Shown here piece after piece: positions 48,568 to 59,703 of a stretch of 64,000 nucleotides of DNA (its first letter is position 1; every line of letters begins with the position of its first letter). The notes beneath the pieces were generated by a model, which was not told the origin of the DNA, did no database searches, and worked only from the letters and a program-made list of their open reading frames with translations. The DNA lies in contig CM049311.1 of the NCBI GenBank assembly GCA_026874595.1, forward strand, positions 10,073,676 to 10,137,675, in the 5' to 3' direction. The DNA comes from Sipunculus nudus (taxonomy: Eukaryota; Annelida; Sipuncula; Golfingiida; Sipunculidae). The translations under genes and the position numbers were made by a program.

Positions 48568-48830
48568 TTGATGTATAGATTTCAAACTTGACTTGTATAT
48601 GTCCCATTGAAAAAGCAAGACCCCAATTGATTTTTGGGTCATGAGGTCAAAGGTCAAGGTCAAGGTCAAAGGTCAATCTTCAAAAAGATTGTGGATTGAT
48701 AGATGGAAGAAACAATAATTGCTTGCCAAGTGTCAGTATATACTGCTAAAAATGGGGGCCTATTCTTAAAGGGGGGGGGGCTACTATGTCTGGGGATACT
48801 CTGGCACCTGCGGTGCCAAGAAATATCTAG

Positions 48831-49010
48831 TTCACTATGTTTAAACCAGACATATATGATAAGAATGTATGGCAATGTAGAAAGTTTAAACAAAATTGGC
48901 ATATAGGTTCTGCAACAATTTTACTATTTGAGAATCGCAGCCCATGATGTTGCAGGTCATGCTTGGCAGCTGAGCGTCATGACCCATGGGTCACTTGTTG
49001 CATTATATGA
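48831..49010. mobile_element. Family-1-type 3' terminus
   Basis: It ends gcagctgagcgtcatgaccc...gggtcACTTGTT (about 48965-48999) with the GACCCATGGGTC hairpin preceded by the AGCTGAGC arm. It directly precedes the T-rich LINE insertion site. Confidence 0.65.
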
Positions 49011-49478
49011 TTTTTTTTTTAAATTTTTTTTTTTTTTTTTTTTATTAATCAATAATATATATTCATACTGCAATGGTACATTACAAAAAATATACAAACG
49101 CTCATTGGAAAACAAAGTACCTTATGCAATACAACTCCATTACCAAAATTCTGTTGACCTTCAAATTAGTCATTTTAACCCCCATCCCACCTCTGTAATA
49201 GATAAACCAATTCCATTAAATAAATACAAATAATGGATTGCTCATGTGTGACTCCTAAACATGACCTGCCCTAAAATACAAATTATGCCAACTTCCAGAA
49301 TAAATTGCTTTAACCAACATCCTCAAAGTGTTCATGAAAGTATAACTCTGCTCGCATATACATATATATACCAATATACATATATATATAGATATATCAC
49401 ACTCTATATATATATACATACATACATCTGCATACAAACATACTACATATAAATATTCGTATATGCATGCACGTCCTA

Positions 49479-50657
49479 CTATAGTATAAATTCTAATAAA
49501 TTTCTGTCTTGAATGTATGGTTGCCATTTATTTCTAAAATTATCTACTTTATTATTTTTTTGTGCAATAAAATATTCAACTTTTACATATCTCCAAATAA
49601 AAAATTGTAACTTCTCTAAAGTTGGATATTCTTTGTTATTTCTGCAGATATTTATGAATTGTTTAGCCAGCAAAATTATTAAATTACTACTCACTGAAGC
49701 ATTAAAATCACCAAACAGTATTACTGATAAACATTTATCAAATATTATCTTCTGTTTCCGACCCCATACTTCTAACCCTGACCAGAGATCAGCTACTTTA
49801 TCACATTCCCAAAATAAATGTAATAAAGTCTCCGGTTCCTTATCACAAAATGTACATAGGTTGGACTCTTTAATTTTCCATTTCCATAACCAATAATTAT
49901 TGACCAAACAATTGTTCAGGAATTTATATTGAAATACTTGTGATCTGACATCCATACAAATTTTTACAGGAAGTGAATATATTCTTTCTAAATTAATATC
50001 ACAGTCTGGACAATTTATATGCACTTTTGGAACATAGGGCCCTTTTTCTAACATGTTTTTAAAAGTAGAATATATTATCTTATTGGAGATCTCTATTACC
50101 TGTACAAATTTATCTATGTAAATATAAAAGTCCAGAGGATTTCCTGAGTTAACCTGCCTGCATACACTTTCTTTTGTTATCATGGAAACAAGAGCATACC
50201 ACTTCAAGAAATCTATACCTGGTATACCTCTATTTGTCCATTGTTTGAAAGGAACAATAGAATTATTTAGAAATAAATCTGATCCTGTAATGATGCCTAC
50301 ATCTGTAAAATGTTCCCAGTAGACAGGTTCTGCAGATAATGTTAACATTTTATTATTCCATATTATTTGTTGTCTTACAGGGACCACTTCAAAGTAATTT
50401 GTGCGCAGGATTACATAACTTCTCAGTATTTCTTTATAAAAACTAGGAATTTTTAATTTGTTTATTTCATTTGGGTCCATATTACTATTCAATAAAATTT
50501 CTATATTTGGACATACTGTTTCAAGATAATAATTAAAAAATGCTTTCCAGATTTGACTGTCTGATTTAATGTATCTTTTAATCCATGATATTCTTGAAGT
50601 TAATATAATTGATTCAATATGTGGGGCATTTAGCCCTCCTTTCTCTAAATCCTGCAT
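49479..50657 (-). pseudogene. LINE ORF2, C-terminal fragment (392 codons)
   Basis: It continues in the same frame as 50712-51254 but is separated from it by an in-frame TAA. The joined reading around the break is KKLNK-stop-IFSFIWSGGKER. The segment contains the L1-type region following the reverse transcriptase (GLNAPHIESI, then FLKWYALVSM) and, near the end, QYKFLNNCLVNNYWLWKWKI, followed by the cysteine-histidine motif CTFCDKEPETLLHLFWEC. That motif is the usual ORF2 C-terminal zinc-finger-like region, thought to bind RNA. It is intact as a reading frame but cannot be translated with the upstream RT. Confidence 0.9.
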
Positions 50658-50711
50658 TAATCTTGATCTTTTAATTCTCTCTTTTCCTCCACTCCAAATG
50701 AAAGAAAATAT

Positions 50712-51350
50712 TTACTTATTAAGTTTTTTACAAAAGTCAGGTGGAGCAGTCTCATTTGAAATAAAATACTGGAACTTTGAAATAATAAAAGTTTTAACAA
50801 TCTGAATTTTTCCTTTCAAAGTCAGATTTCTTCCTTTCCAAGTATTGAGTGTATGCTGTGCCTCCTTTAATTTAGAGTAACAGTTTAATTCATCTGCTGC
50901 CTTTTTATTATATGAAATATAAATTCCTAAAAATTTAACAGGGTTATTAGGCCACAGAATTCCCAAGGGTTTTCTTTTGTTCTCTCTGTTACTTCCTACC
51001 CACATCCCTTCACACTTATCTTTATTCATTTGTAGCCCACTATAATTTCCAAATTCTTGCACCATCTTCAAAAATTGTTTTGCTGAATTCACATCCTTAG
51101 TTATCCCAACTGTGTCATCTGCGTATTGTAGGAGTTTTATATTTTCCTTAGAAATTTTAATTCCTTCTATCTTTTCATTAAGTCTAATTTTTTCTGCCAT
51201 TATTTCCACAGCTAATATAAATAAATATGGTGAAAGTGGATCTCCCTGTCGCACTCCTCTTAGTACTTTAAAATAACCTGAAGTGTTGCCATTGTTTATT
51301 GTGCAACTTTCAATATTTCTATATAAGATTTTTACCCATTTAATAAAAGA
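50712..51350 (-). pseudogene. LINE ORF2, reverse transcriptase palm fragment
   Basis: The reading (minus strand) begins at about 51350 with SFIKWVKILYRN and runs through GYFKVLRGVRQGDPLSPYLF and LQYADDTVGI to KLNK-stop at 50712. RQGDPLSPYLF and YADD are reverse transcriptase motifs; YADD carries two of the catalytic aspartates. The upstream part, including the first catalytic Asp region (the FD motif), is missing because the sequence jumps from the linker at about 51355. So the polymerase active site is incomplete. Confidence 0.9.
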
Positions 51351-51660
51351 ATTTTTGAATTATCAATTTCTTCCAACTGTAATTTAACTTGATCTATTTC
51401 TTGGTTCACCTTTTCTCTTATTTCAGCATCTGACTTATCTAATATCTCATATAATTCTTTCAGTTTGGAGTTCAAGTATATATCTTTTAACTTTCTATCT
51501 CTCGCCCTTTTTTTACTATAGGATATAGAATACTGCCTTATTTTATACTTCATTAATTCCCATTTTACTCTTTCATCTGACAATTCTTTAACTTCTTTAT
51601 CCCACTCAATTATTGACTTAATTAATCCTGAAACATAGTCTGACTCGTCTAATAACTCTG
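51332..51660 (-). pseudogene. LINE ORF2, linker between endonuclease and RT
   Basis: Read on the minus strand, the frame gives GKGYWKLNSELLDESDYVSG then WDKEVKELSDERVKWELMKY, continuing to the basic helix KKRARDRKLKDIYLNSKLKE and ending EEIDNSKILLLNG. W-K-L-N-x-x-L-L is typical of the L1 segment just after the endonuclease. The frame differs from the RT fragment that follows, and the RT start is deleted at the junction near 51355. Confidence 0.85.
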
Positions 51661-51662
51661 AG

Positions 51663-52235
51663 TTAAGTTTCCAATATCCTTTTCCTTTTGATCCTGAAAC
51701 ATCTAACTTTTCTATATCTAAAATTATTGCGAATTGCCATAACTCCCCCTTTTTTATCTAAATTTGCGTCTAAAATTATGTTAAAATCTCCACCTAACAG
51801 AATTTCTTCGCTGCTATCAGTAAAGTTTTTAACCAAATTAAATAGTCTTTCATAAAATATTTTTTGTTCTGAGAATCTGTTTGGCGCATATATATTTATT
51901 AATTTATACTCAACTTGTTTAATTTTAGCTTTTAATATTAATATTCTTCCATCTATTGATGTGTGGAGTACCTCTATATCTTCTATTTCTAAATTTCTTT
52001 TAAAAAGTATTGCACATCCTTTACTGGATGAATTCTCATGACTAAAATATGCTTTGCCATTCCATTCATTTTGCCACAGGCTCTCTGTTTGTTTGGTGCT
52101 ATGTGTTTCTTGTAAAAAAAGTACATCAGAGTTATTCACTTTAGCCCATCTAAATACTGATCTTCTTTTCTGTTGGTTACCAAGTCCTCTAACATTCAAG
52201 CTAATTACTCTGAAAGTCAGTCTCTTTACTTCCTA
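51663..52235 (-). pseudogene. LINE ORF2, apurinic-type endonuclease fragment
   Basis: The open frame starts after a stop near 52236 and reads FRVISLNVRGLGNQQKRRSV, then FLQETHS, GGDFNIILDANLDKKGG. LNVRGL (Asn), LQETHS (Glu) and GDFN are catalytic motifs of the LINE endonuclease, an APE/exonuclease III-fold nuclease that nicks target DNA to prime reverse transcription. After LDKKGG the frame is lost (VMAIRNNFRYRK), and the last catalytic SDH region is missing before GKGYWKLN, so this domain is internally deleted. Confidence 0.9.
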
Positions 52236-55019
52236 TTAATCTTATCTGAGAGTCACAATATCTTAAATATGAAAAAGTAGTAACTTTACTTCTACTTATG
52301 ATGTGGAACATTAAAACAAACATATTCAATTGTAAATATACCCCTGTCAACATAAAAAATAAGAAAAAAAATGTATTCTCCCTGTTTTCCAGTTCTGTCA
52401 AAGAAATAAACAACAGGAAGATTACTTGGATCATGAAGATCCTATCTATATCCAAGATGTAGCATCTCACCTTGGATACCTGTGTCCATGCTATCGATAG
52501 TTCATCTATTATATATAGATGCATGTCTTTAAGAATCAATATTCTCATGTCAAAACATATATATGATGAAGCATGTACCCCCGATCTAGGGTTCACAATA
52601 ATGTGCTTTATACTATCTGCCCCTTCAAACAAAATTCCTCTGATTGTGCCAAAATGGATATGCTCACCTACATACCTTCATCCTTACCCCTAAATAACAT
52701 TAAATGCCTTACATGTGAGTACAGTATACTTGTGCATATTTATACTTATGCAAATATATCTAAAGATTTGGTAATACTTATGCACAAGTTGTAATACAGA
52801 TTACATATTTAAAAGTATTTTTCAGAAGGTAATAAAAGTATGTAATGAACTTATTGTTATTAAGATATGACCAAAAACAAACAAGATTTCCAACTAGCCT
52901 GTGCTGGCTGATCATGTACTATACCCTAATATATGCTTGCATACTTACATTTGATGTCCCATCATCAAACAACACAGAATGGAAATCATAAAATCCTATA
53001 AAATATACATTAGATTAAACTGTCAGACTTCTTTATTTATTTAAGGTTTATAGGTGGAATGTTTGCCGCATACAACATTACTTATTTATGCACCACTACT
53101 CAGCCATTATACTATCAATTAGGACTGATAAAATAATTCAGCATATCTTCAATAAATTACACCCCTCTATTAACTGCAGTGCATATGCATTTTACAGGAA
53201 ATGCTTGGCATCAATGCAGCATTCAAATGGACACAGTAACAGATCAGTATATCTGCTTAATAATACAGCTCTAGAAATTTTGTATTCACCATTCTAGGAA
53301 ACTGGCTACAAGATTAAATTGAAAGGATGTTATCTGTAAAATATATATCTTTGACTGTGGTAATGCAAGACTTAAAACAAACAATTCCAGATTTTTTTTA
53401 AACCTTTGTCCCAGAATAGCTGCAGTTGGTGATTGAATAAAATATAATATTATCTATACTGCAGTAAAAATTGTAATCACAACTGGTAAAACATTTTTTC
53501 CATTAAAAAAAAAATAGATAACCAAAAAAAAAATAAAAAATAAATAAATAAAAAATAAATAAATTTATTTTTTAAAAAAGTTTTTTTTTTTTTTTTTTAG
53601 ATAGTTTAGGTTGGGTTTTTTTTATGGTTCAACAACAAACCTCCCTATAATACCCCATATAACAAACAACCTTTCCAATATCTATTGTAGAATTACTGTC
53701 TCTGTATATGATTCTTATATGCCTGTTTCCAAAGCCTTATTACTGTTTGTGGCTAGGATTAAAGAGATAGAAAATAAAATCAATTAAAATTCATATTATG
53801 TTTTAATTTACTCATGTACCTACAAAAAAAGGCACTCCCAATTTAAAGAAGCTATGCTATCCTCAAATACCTCACAATCCTTATTAAATATTGACCAAGA
53901 AAATATACCAAAATTAAATTCTTCAGCAGCCTTTTATAAGCTAGTATAACAAGCAGTTTGAGGAAATATGCAGAGAGCTAGTGTCTTTGTGAGAAAGACA
54001 AAACAGTATCAACATATACCTATATACACTCCCCATACTGATTTACTTAGTTGTAAACTTATATATTCATACATTTGCATAAATCTAAGAGTTTTAGCTG
54101 TAGCAATCAAGTGTAAAATACATTTCAATCTGCATCTATGCTTGAAAAGCTAAGTATTTTGCCGTTCAGAAAAGTGTCCATTGTTTCCATCATCGTAAAA
54201 TAGAAAAGATACAAGATTTCCAATTTAAAAGTCGTGGATTCTGTCCTCTTAGTCCATCTTTGGAACCATCGCCGTCCGTGCAACAGATCAAGCACAAGAG
54301 TCTTGACGACGGATTACTAAATATTGAATGAAACATTAAACTTTTTAAAGTGGTAAAAAGTAAGGTTTCAGCCAAAGTTTTTTTTTAAACCTGCACATGT
54401 AATGATAATACTTGTAGTTATAGCCTTAGCTTCTTGTACAACTTCATTACCTGCTGCACTAGGGTAGTACGTATTTGCTGACATCCGTGATGCTGGACAT
54501 GCCAAGTTTACCTCAGGCGATAATCAGTTAATATAAAATTAAGTCTCTCATCCCCACTTTTAATTAGTCTCTGCTTTTTTTGGGACCTACACATCATGGG
54601 ACTAGTAGTCTCGCAAGAGCGAACAAATCTTCAAAGTCCTAATTTCTCCTGGTTCATTTATAACTAGTTGGTGTCGCCACTGTATATTCTTTAATTCCCT
54701 TTTTTAGGCCAAATGGCCCTATACTATATATATATATATGCTTTTTTTTTAATAGGCCTATTTAAATTCTTAAGTTTGATTCCTTCTATACAAGAAATTA
54801 AAAAGAACAAAACAAAAAATAACATCACCTGGGACCTCACTTAAATAAAAACGTTGACACCACGTGTCAGACTGAAAACCACAGGTTTCAACACTTGACT
54901 ACTCACCCTGAACAAGCCTTTAGTATTCCAATGCCTGAAATTAGCATATCAAATCATATTCACAAAGTCACTTTTCACATTCATCAGTCTTTTAATGTAT
55001 GCAGTACAATAACAGTCAG
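52236..55019 (-). other. LINE inter-ORF region, 2.8 kb, non-coding
   Basis: It separates ORF1 from the ORF2 endonuclease, longer than the usual short L1 spacer. It has an A/T homopolymer region near 53500-53600 where A-rich and T-rich runs face each other (aaataaataaattta...tttttttt). No open frame here resembles a known domain; a 143-codon minus frame at 52201-52632 is unrecognised. Another element may have inserted here, but I could not find its ends. Confidence 0.5.
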
Positions 55020-55844
55020 TTAAATTTGAACAACCTGTCCCTCGACAATTAGCTGGCCTCGTAAGAACCTGACTTTACGCCCCGCCGAGTGTTCCTCTCG
55101 CATTCGTGGCAAAGCTAGCTTTCTTCTTTCAAAATCTTCTTTGGTAAAATCCTCTTGAATCACATTCCTCCCATTTTCTCCTCTACGCTTTCCCTTAACA
55201 ACCAGCTGGTTCCTAACCTCCCTACTGAAAAGCCGAGCTATTATTTGTCTGGGTTTGTCCGCCCGTTTCATTCCCGTTCTGTGTGTGTATTCAATAGTTT
55301 GGTCAATCTCAGGTCTGTTTAACCCCAGCATCAAGTTGTTTTCCTGTATAAACGTTACCAGTTTCTCTCGAACATTTTCATTTCTGTCTTCTCTGATACC
55401 ACTGACTCTGATGTTAAACTCTCTGTTATACCGCTGAATCTGCAACATCTCCAGTTTTATTTCATCTAGTCTGCTCTCTAACTTTTCTCGTGCTTGTCTC
55501 TCATTCAGTATCAACTCGTGTAATCTTTTGTTTTCTGTTTTCAAGTCCTCCATTCCTTCATGTGCATTATTCAAACTAGTCTCTATTTCTTTTATTTTGT
55601 TATCAAACTTGTTAGAAATTTCCTCAATAATAGTGGTACGAGTTTCACTTATCTGTGTTTGAAGTCCCTTTATAGCACCCGTTATGTCTTCATATTGTTT
55701 GTGTTCCAGTCCATCATGCGAGGCTTCCTCGCCATGCCTCTCCGTGGCACTCATTTCGCTATGTTCCGTCGAAGCTTGGCTGTGTTTTCTTAGTGTGTAG
55801 GCCTCTATTGTATTCTTTCCCTGCTTGGGATTCTTTGGTGGCAT
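55020..55844 (-). CDS. LINE ORF1 protein (L1 ORF1p-like, 274 aa)
   Basis: This is intact from ATG (MPPKNPKQGKNTIEAY) to stop. It has a basic, low-complexity N-terminus, a heptad-like coiled coil at about residues 50-135 (QISETRTTIIEEISNKFDNK and LHELILNERQAREKLESRLD), then an RRM-like domain at about 140-190 (NREFNIRVSGIREDRNENVR), and a C-terminal domain with EYTHRTGMKRADKPRQIIAR. This is the trimer-forming RNA chaperone layout of L1 ORF1p, which packages the element RNA. It is the best preserved part of this LINE. It lies 124 bp inside the element's 5' end. Whether it is expressed is unknown. Confidence 0.85.
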   Translation of the reverse strand: MPPKNPKQGKNTIEAYTLRKHSQASTEHSEMSATERHGEEASHDGLEHKQYEDITGAIKGLQTQISETRTTIIEEISNKFDNKIKEIETSLNNAHEGMEDLKTENKRLHELILNERQAREKLESRLDEIKLEMLQIQRYNREFNIRVSGIREDRNENVREKLVTFIQENNLMLGLNRPEIDQTIEYTHRTGMKRADKPRQIIARLFSREVRNQLVVKGKRRGENGRNVIQEDFTKEDFERRKLALPRMREEHSAGRKVRFLRGQLIVEGQVVQI

Positions 55845-56340
55845 TATTTCTGTGATATTCCAGAGTTTTTAGTCCGCAAGCAGTACGTAATTTCCAATAT
55901 TCTCTGCAGCACTCTTGGAGCTCCAAAAAAACACGTCTACCTGACCCGAGCCATAGACCGGAACCCCTTTTTTTTAATTTTTACAGCATTTTATTTCAGT
56001 AAATAAATTAAATATGTATATGTATACTTCAGCTAATCTCCACTTTCTGCCTTTTTCTATAATTGACAGGTATTCATACATTCCCATGGTTATTTTATGC
56101 ACTTATTACTGTCACATAGCTGAAATAGTGATACTTCTAGAAATACTCCTGCAACTTTGATATAGTCCATAAAAAGTGCACAGTTTCCAAATATATATTT
56201 AATATTTGATTATCACCAGTTAGCAGGACTATTTCCTCTTCACTTTTAAATGCTAATGTATATTTAAAAAAAAGGATATTTTGCATTTGCTAAAATTTTC
56301 CAAAATTCAGCTGAGTGACGTGACCCATGGGTCCCTTGTT

Positions 56341-56797
56341 TTCAGTAACCAGCTGTAACCATAGAAACTCCTCCCCCACCCACCCCTTCAATACACAGGA
56401 CTAATAAACAAGATGAATCTTATAATTTCAATGTTAAATTCATTTTTTTTGTTGAGACTTGAACAATTTAAAATTTTTTTAACAAAAAAAATTTCAGGAT
56501 TTTGATCCTAATATTCAAAAGTGATAACATAATAGGATCTAATGTATGTGCTCATTGACATGTTTTAAGATATAATAAGATATAAATACTTTGTAGCATT
56601 TCATTCATATCTCTTAAAGTTGGCTGGGCCTTGATATGAATAACATTGTTAAACTTATTTAATCAGGAATATTGGGCAAACTTTCATGGGATTAATTTTA
56701 CCTCATATGGCCATGCACATATAACTATTGAAATTTTAATTACATTCACAAATTTTTTTTGTATGAAATGTATCCTTTCATATAACACTTAGGTCCA
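56341..56797. other. Family-1-like remnant between LINE-bearing element and family-2 element
   Basis: Poly-C-rich and 'aataaacaagatgaatcttataattt' phrases resemble the middle of family-1 copies (for example 34430-34470). It may be the displaced 3' half of copy d1. Confidence 0.45.
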
Positions 56798-59536
56798 TTT
56801 TTAGCGAACCTGTGAGCTTATGTGAGGGTGCGGCGTTGTGCGTCAGTCTGTCGTGCGGCGTCTGTATGTTAACCATAGCTATCTCAAAAAAGGCAGGAGC
56901 TAGCATCACCAAATTTTCTTGCAAATAATCAGTCATCTGAAAAACTCTATCAGATTTTGTTTATTTTTTTTCTAACTGCATTTTCTCAGATTTTATAGGA
57001 AAAAAGCTTTAAAAATCTTCTCGGGAATTGTCCAGCCAAATTGTCCAATATTTCACAGAAATGATTCCTGGAACAATCTCTCTCAAATTTGTTCTAATGG
57101 TTCCAGTTCAGAGATTTTTGGCCAAGTTACAGGAGGTTGAACTTGGGCCAGACTTTTTTAATTCTTTGGTTTACGAACATGTTTGACAGAAGTTATAGGT
57201 AGGAGGTAGGAAAAAAAAAAAATTTGAACAAACCTTGATACTGGTGTTCGTGAATCCTGTATTGTACAGTTGGGTTATAAAATTCATATTTAAATAGCAC
57301 TTTATAAACCTGCATAAAATATATAAAATAATATATAAAAAATAAAGATATTATCATCATCCTCTTGAGTTTTTCACATGAATCATGCGTGTGCCATGTT
57401 ATTTCAAGCCATTCAAATGTCATTGAAGGTATTTTAATGACAAATAAAAGTTTAAACAGTAAATCGTATATATGGTTTCATACACACCTGAAATAAAACT
57501 TCAGTCACTGTCCCTGCCAAGTGAACTGCCTATTTTATAAAGTTTTATAAATTAAAGACCAGTCAAATACTTAAAAAATACAAAATATTATATTTTTGTC
57601 AGATATGCAAGGAGAAAACAAAATATTCACTACTAGCATGATAGACTGCAGTTTTTATTTTTCAGTCATGAATGACAATAACAATGACAATGACAACAAC
57701 TCGAGTTGTTTGATTCATGACCATGAGTCATGACCTTTCCTTTTTGGTGTTGCGCATGTTTGATAGTCCTTTGAATACACAACAACTGCTAATAAAAGTA
57801 AGGTTTCCATTGGAGATCACATTGAATAATTCAACTATTTTAAAATTTTAAAAGTATTAATAATCTTTATTTATTAATAGAGATCTGCATTTCTTACCAC
57901 GGACGTGACAGTACGTACTGTGCTCAGTTTAATAAGCCGTCACTTGGCCACTCTCAGTCCGGTATTGCTTTTCGGCATCCATACACATCAAAGCTTCCAT
58001 CACATATGTTTCGAACAATTACATGAATCTTTTCAAAGTTTCTGCATTTTAAATGGCTTTCATTTTAGCTTGCTTTTGTTTTGACTATAAAAATACCCGC
58101 CAAGCCAACGCTTCACCCGCGCCTCTAAGACTACAGATAGTCGGAAATACTGCAGAAACCCTGAGAATTCCTTGAGTTCTCAAAGAGTACATGACGACCT
58201 CATGCAGTATATATATATAATTCATCTATTCAGTAATTTTCTTTTAAGCGTTACAAGACTACGTTTTTAAGTTTTGACAAGTTATAATATTTTTTAAGAG
58301 TAAACTTGTGAAACTTAGCCAATTTGCAGTAATAAATAGCGTCTGACTTTAAGTGCAATAATTAGTCTTAAGAAGTAAATTTGTTTGTATATCCAGCAAG
58401 TTATTAACAGTGGCAAACTGGTAAAGCCGCTATGCAACCAAACTAATTTTCTTTTCTAATTCACATCTATCTAAAACAAATATGTTTAACGAGGTAAATA
58501 TGACCTAAACGCTGGTTTGAAAATGTACTGTAGTGCAGAAAACGAACTTTGAAAACTCTCCAAGAATTCTCAATTTCCCTGCAGAATCTTTTGTCTACTT
58601 GATGGCCAATCAATTGCATTTATGACCCAAGGAAACCCTATTGTGATTGGATTAAACCCTCCATCTGTCATTAAGTAAGTGATCTTATTAGCTAATCATA
58701 AGAGTTCTAACGTTTGAGGTGATCTACGGTCACTAAACATTTCATTTGTCAACAACCGTGTTGGATTCAGCGACGCAATATAAAAGGGAAAAAAAGTCAG
58801 AATGCCAATTTTATTTTTTTTCTGAAATGAGGAAATCGGAGGTCAGGGGGTTTGTAAACTGAAAAATTAAAAAAGTCTGGCCTTAGTCATCTGTCCAAAA
58901 AAGCACACTAAAATTAAAACCTCAGAAACGGCTAGACCAATCAACACCAAATTTTATGTTTGTCACATAAATCATATCTGAAATTGAGGATTTGGTGGCA
59001 CCATCTACATTAATCTGTTTTTTACAAGCAAAAATGTAATTTTAGACTTCTAGCTTATACCCTGTTTTATGATGAAACTGTTAAGCTGATTGGTTTAAAC
59101 CGTTGTACATCATAGCTATCTCAAAAAGGGCAGGAGCTAGCATCACCAAATTTTTTGCAAAAAGTAGTCATCTTATTCAGTTGGATTTTGCTTATTTCTT
59201 GGCTAACTGCATTTCTTAGATTTTATAGGGAAAAAGCTAAAAAAACATTTTAAAATGTTCTTCTCCAAAACCATGCTGCCAAATTGTCCGTTCATCTGTG
59301 CCAGTAATCCTCCCTGGCAAAAAGAACATATCCAAAATAACCTGACTGATACATCCTAGTTTTAAAATGTCCAAGTCCAAAATGTCCAAGTCCGAAACGT
59401 CCATTTTGCTGAAATCATAATGATGAAGGTAGATATGCAGGACATAAGAGGATCAGTATTAAATTTAAAAAAAAAAAAACCTCCATTCATACTCCCAAAC
59501 TTTGCACAGCTTTGCATTAGGCCTGTAGGCCTTGTT
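56798..59536 (+). mobile_element. Helitron-like element, family 2, copy ii, interrupted by a Harbinger-like element
   Basis: The 5' end TTTTTAGCGAACCTGTGAGC matches copy i. The 3' end is gcacagctttgcattAGGCCTgtAGGCCTTGTT: the inverted arm is decayed (CACAGcTTtGC) but the hairpin and tail are intact. The left and right thirds align with copy i (ttctcttctctctaaaact region; 'tactaaaattaaaacctcag'; 'tccattcatactcccaaactttgcac'). The middle is interrupted at 57146-58882. Confidence 0.78.
57146..58882 (+). mobile_element. Non-autonomous Harbinger-like transposon (1737 bp)
   Basis: 33-bp terminal inverted repeats start GGCCAGACTTTTTTAATT at both ends (57146-57178 and 58850-58882), with about four mismatches. 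The flanks are TTG (left) and TTA (right); the intact family-2 site at 7128-7138 reads 'gaacttagtcatc', so the duplicated target was TTA with one later change. A 3-bp TWA duplication is typical of PIF/Harbinger. No transposase is encoded. The GC-richer interior near 57890-58200 is unusual for the area. Confidence 0.82.
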
Positions 59537-59703
59537 TCCTTTTTGCATCATTAAATATTTTTAGGCCACAAGTTTAATTTATTACACTGTAAAAATGCAG
59601 TTTATACCTAATTGGCTTGTTTTAACCATGCTGTTTAAATTTTGTTTATCCTCTTTTGAATTTTTTTACAGCATTTTATTTCAGTTAATAAATTAATGTC
59701 TAT

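Larger units (their letters stand above)
45239..48830 (+). mobile_element. Helitron-like family 4, copy B (3.6 kb) containing a nested family-3 element
   Basis: The left end TTCCCCAGACAAAGTCGGGA forms a short imperfect hairpin (CCCAGAC/GTCGGG). The right end has ATGTCTGGGGATAC (inverse of CCCCAGACA), then the hairpin GGCACCtgcGGTGCC, then AAGAAATATCTAG (48818-48830) and TT. The core from 45880 to 46970 and 48570-48690 is a tandem array rich in aggtcaaaggtcaaggtca. A complete family-3 element (46972-48567) is inserted in one of these units. No coding sequence is recognisable. Confidence 0.7.
49011..55968 (-). mobile_element. L1/Tx1-type non-LTR retrotransposon, inverted in the intron, decayed (about 7 kb)
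   Basis: Read on the minus strand: a short 5' leader (55845-55968), ORF1 (55020-55844), a long non-coding gap (52236-55019), the endonuclease part of ORF2 (51663-52235), linker and reverse transcriptase pieces (50712-51660), the ORF2 C-terminus (49479-50711), then a 3' UTR and a poly-A tail seen as T-runs on the + strand (49011-49044). ORF order and the C-terminal CCHC-like motif suit L1/Tx1-type LINEs. The flanking T-rich sequence (ttttttttaa(a)ttttt) is present at both ends and may be the target duplication. ORF2 has at least two internal deletions and one nonsense codon, so the copy is dead. Confidence 0.88.
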
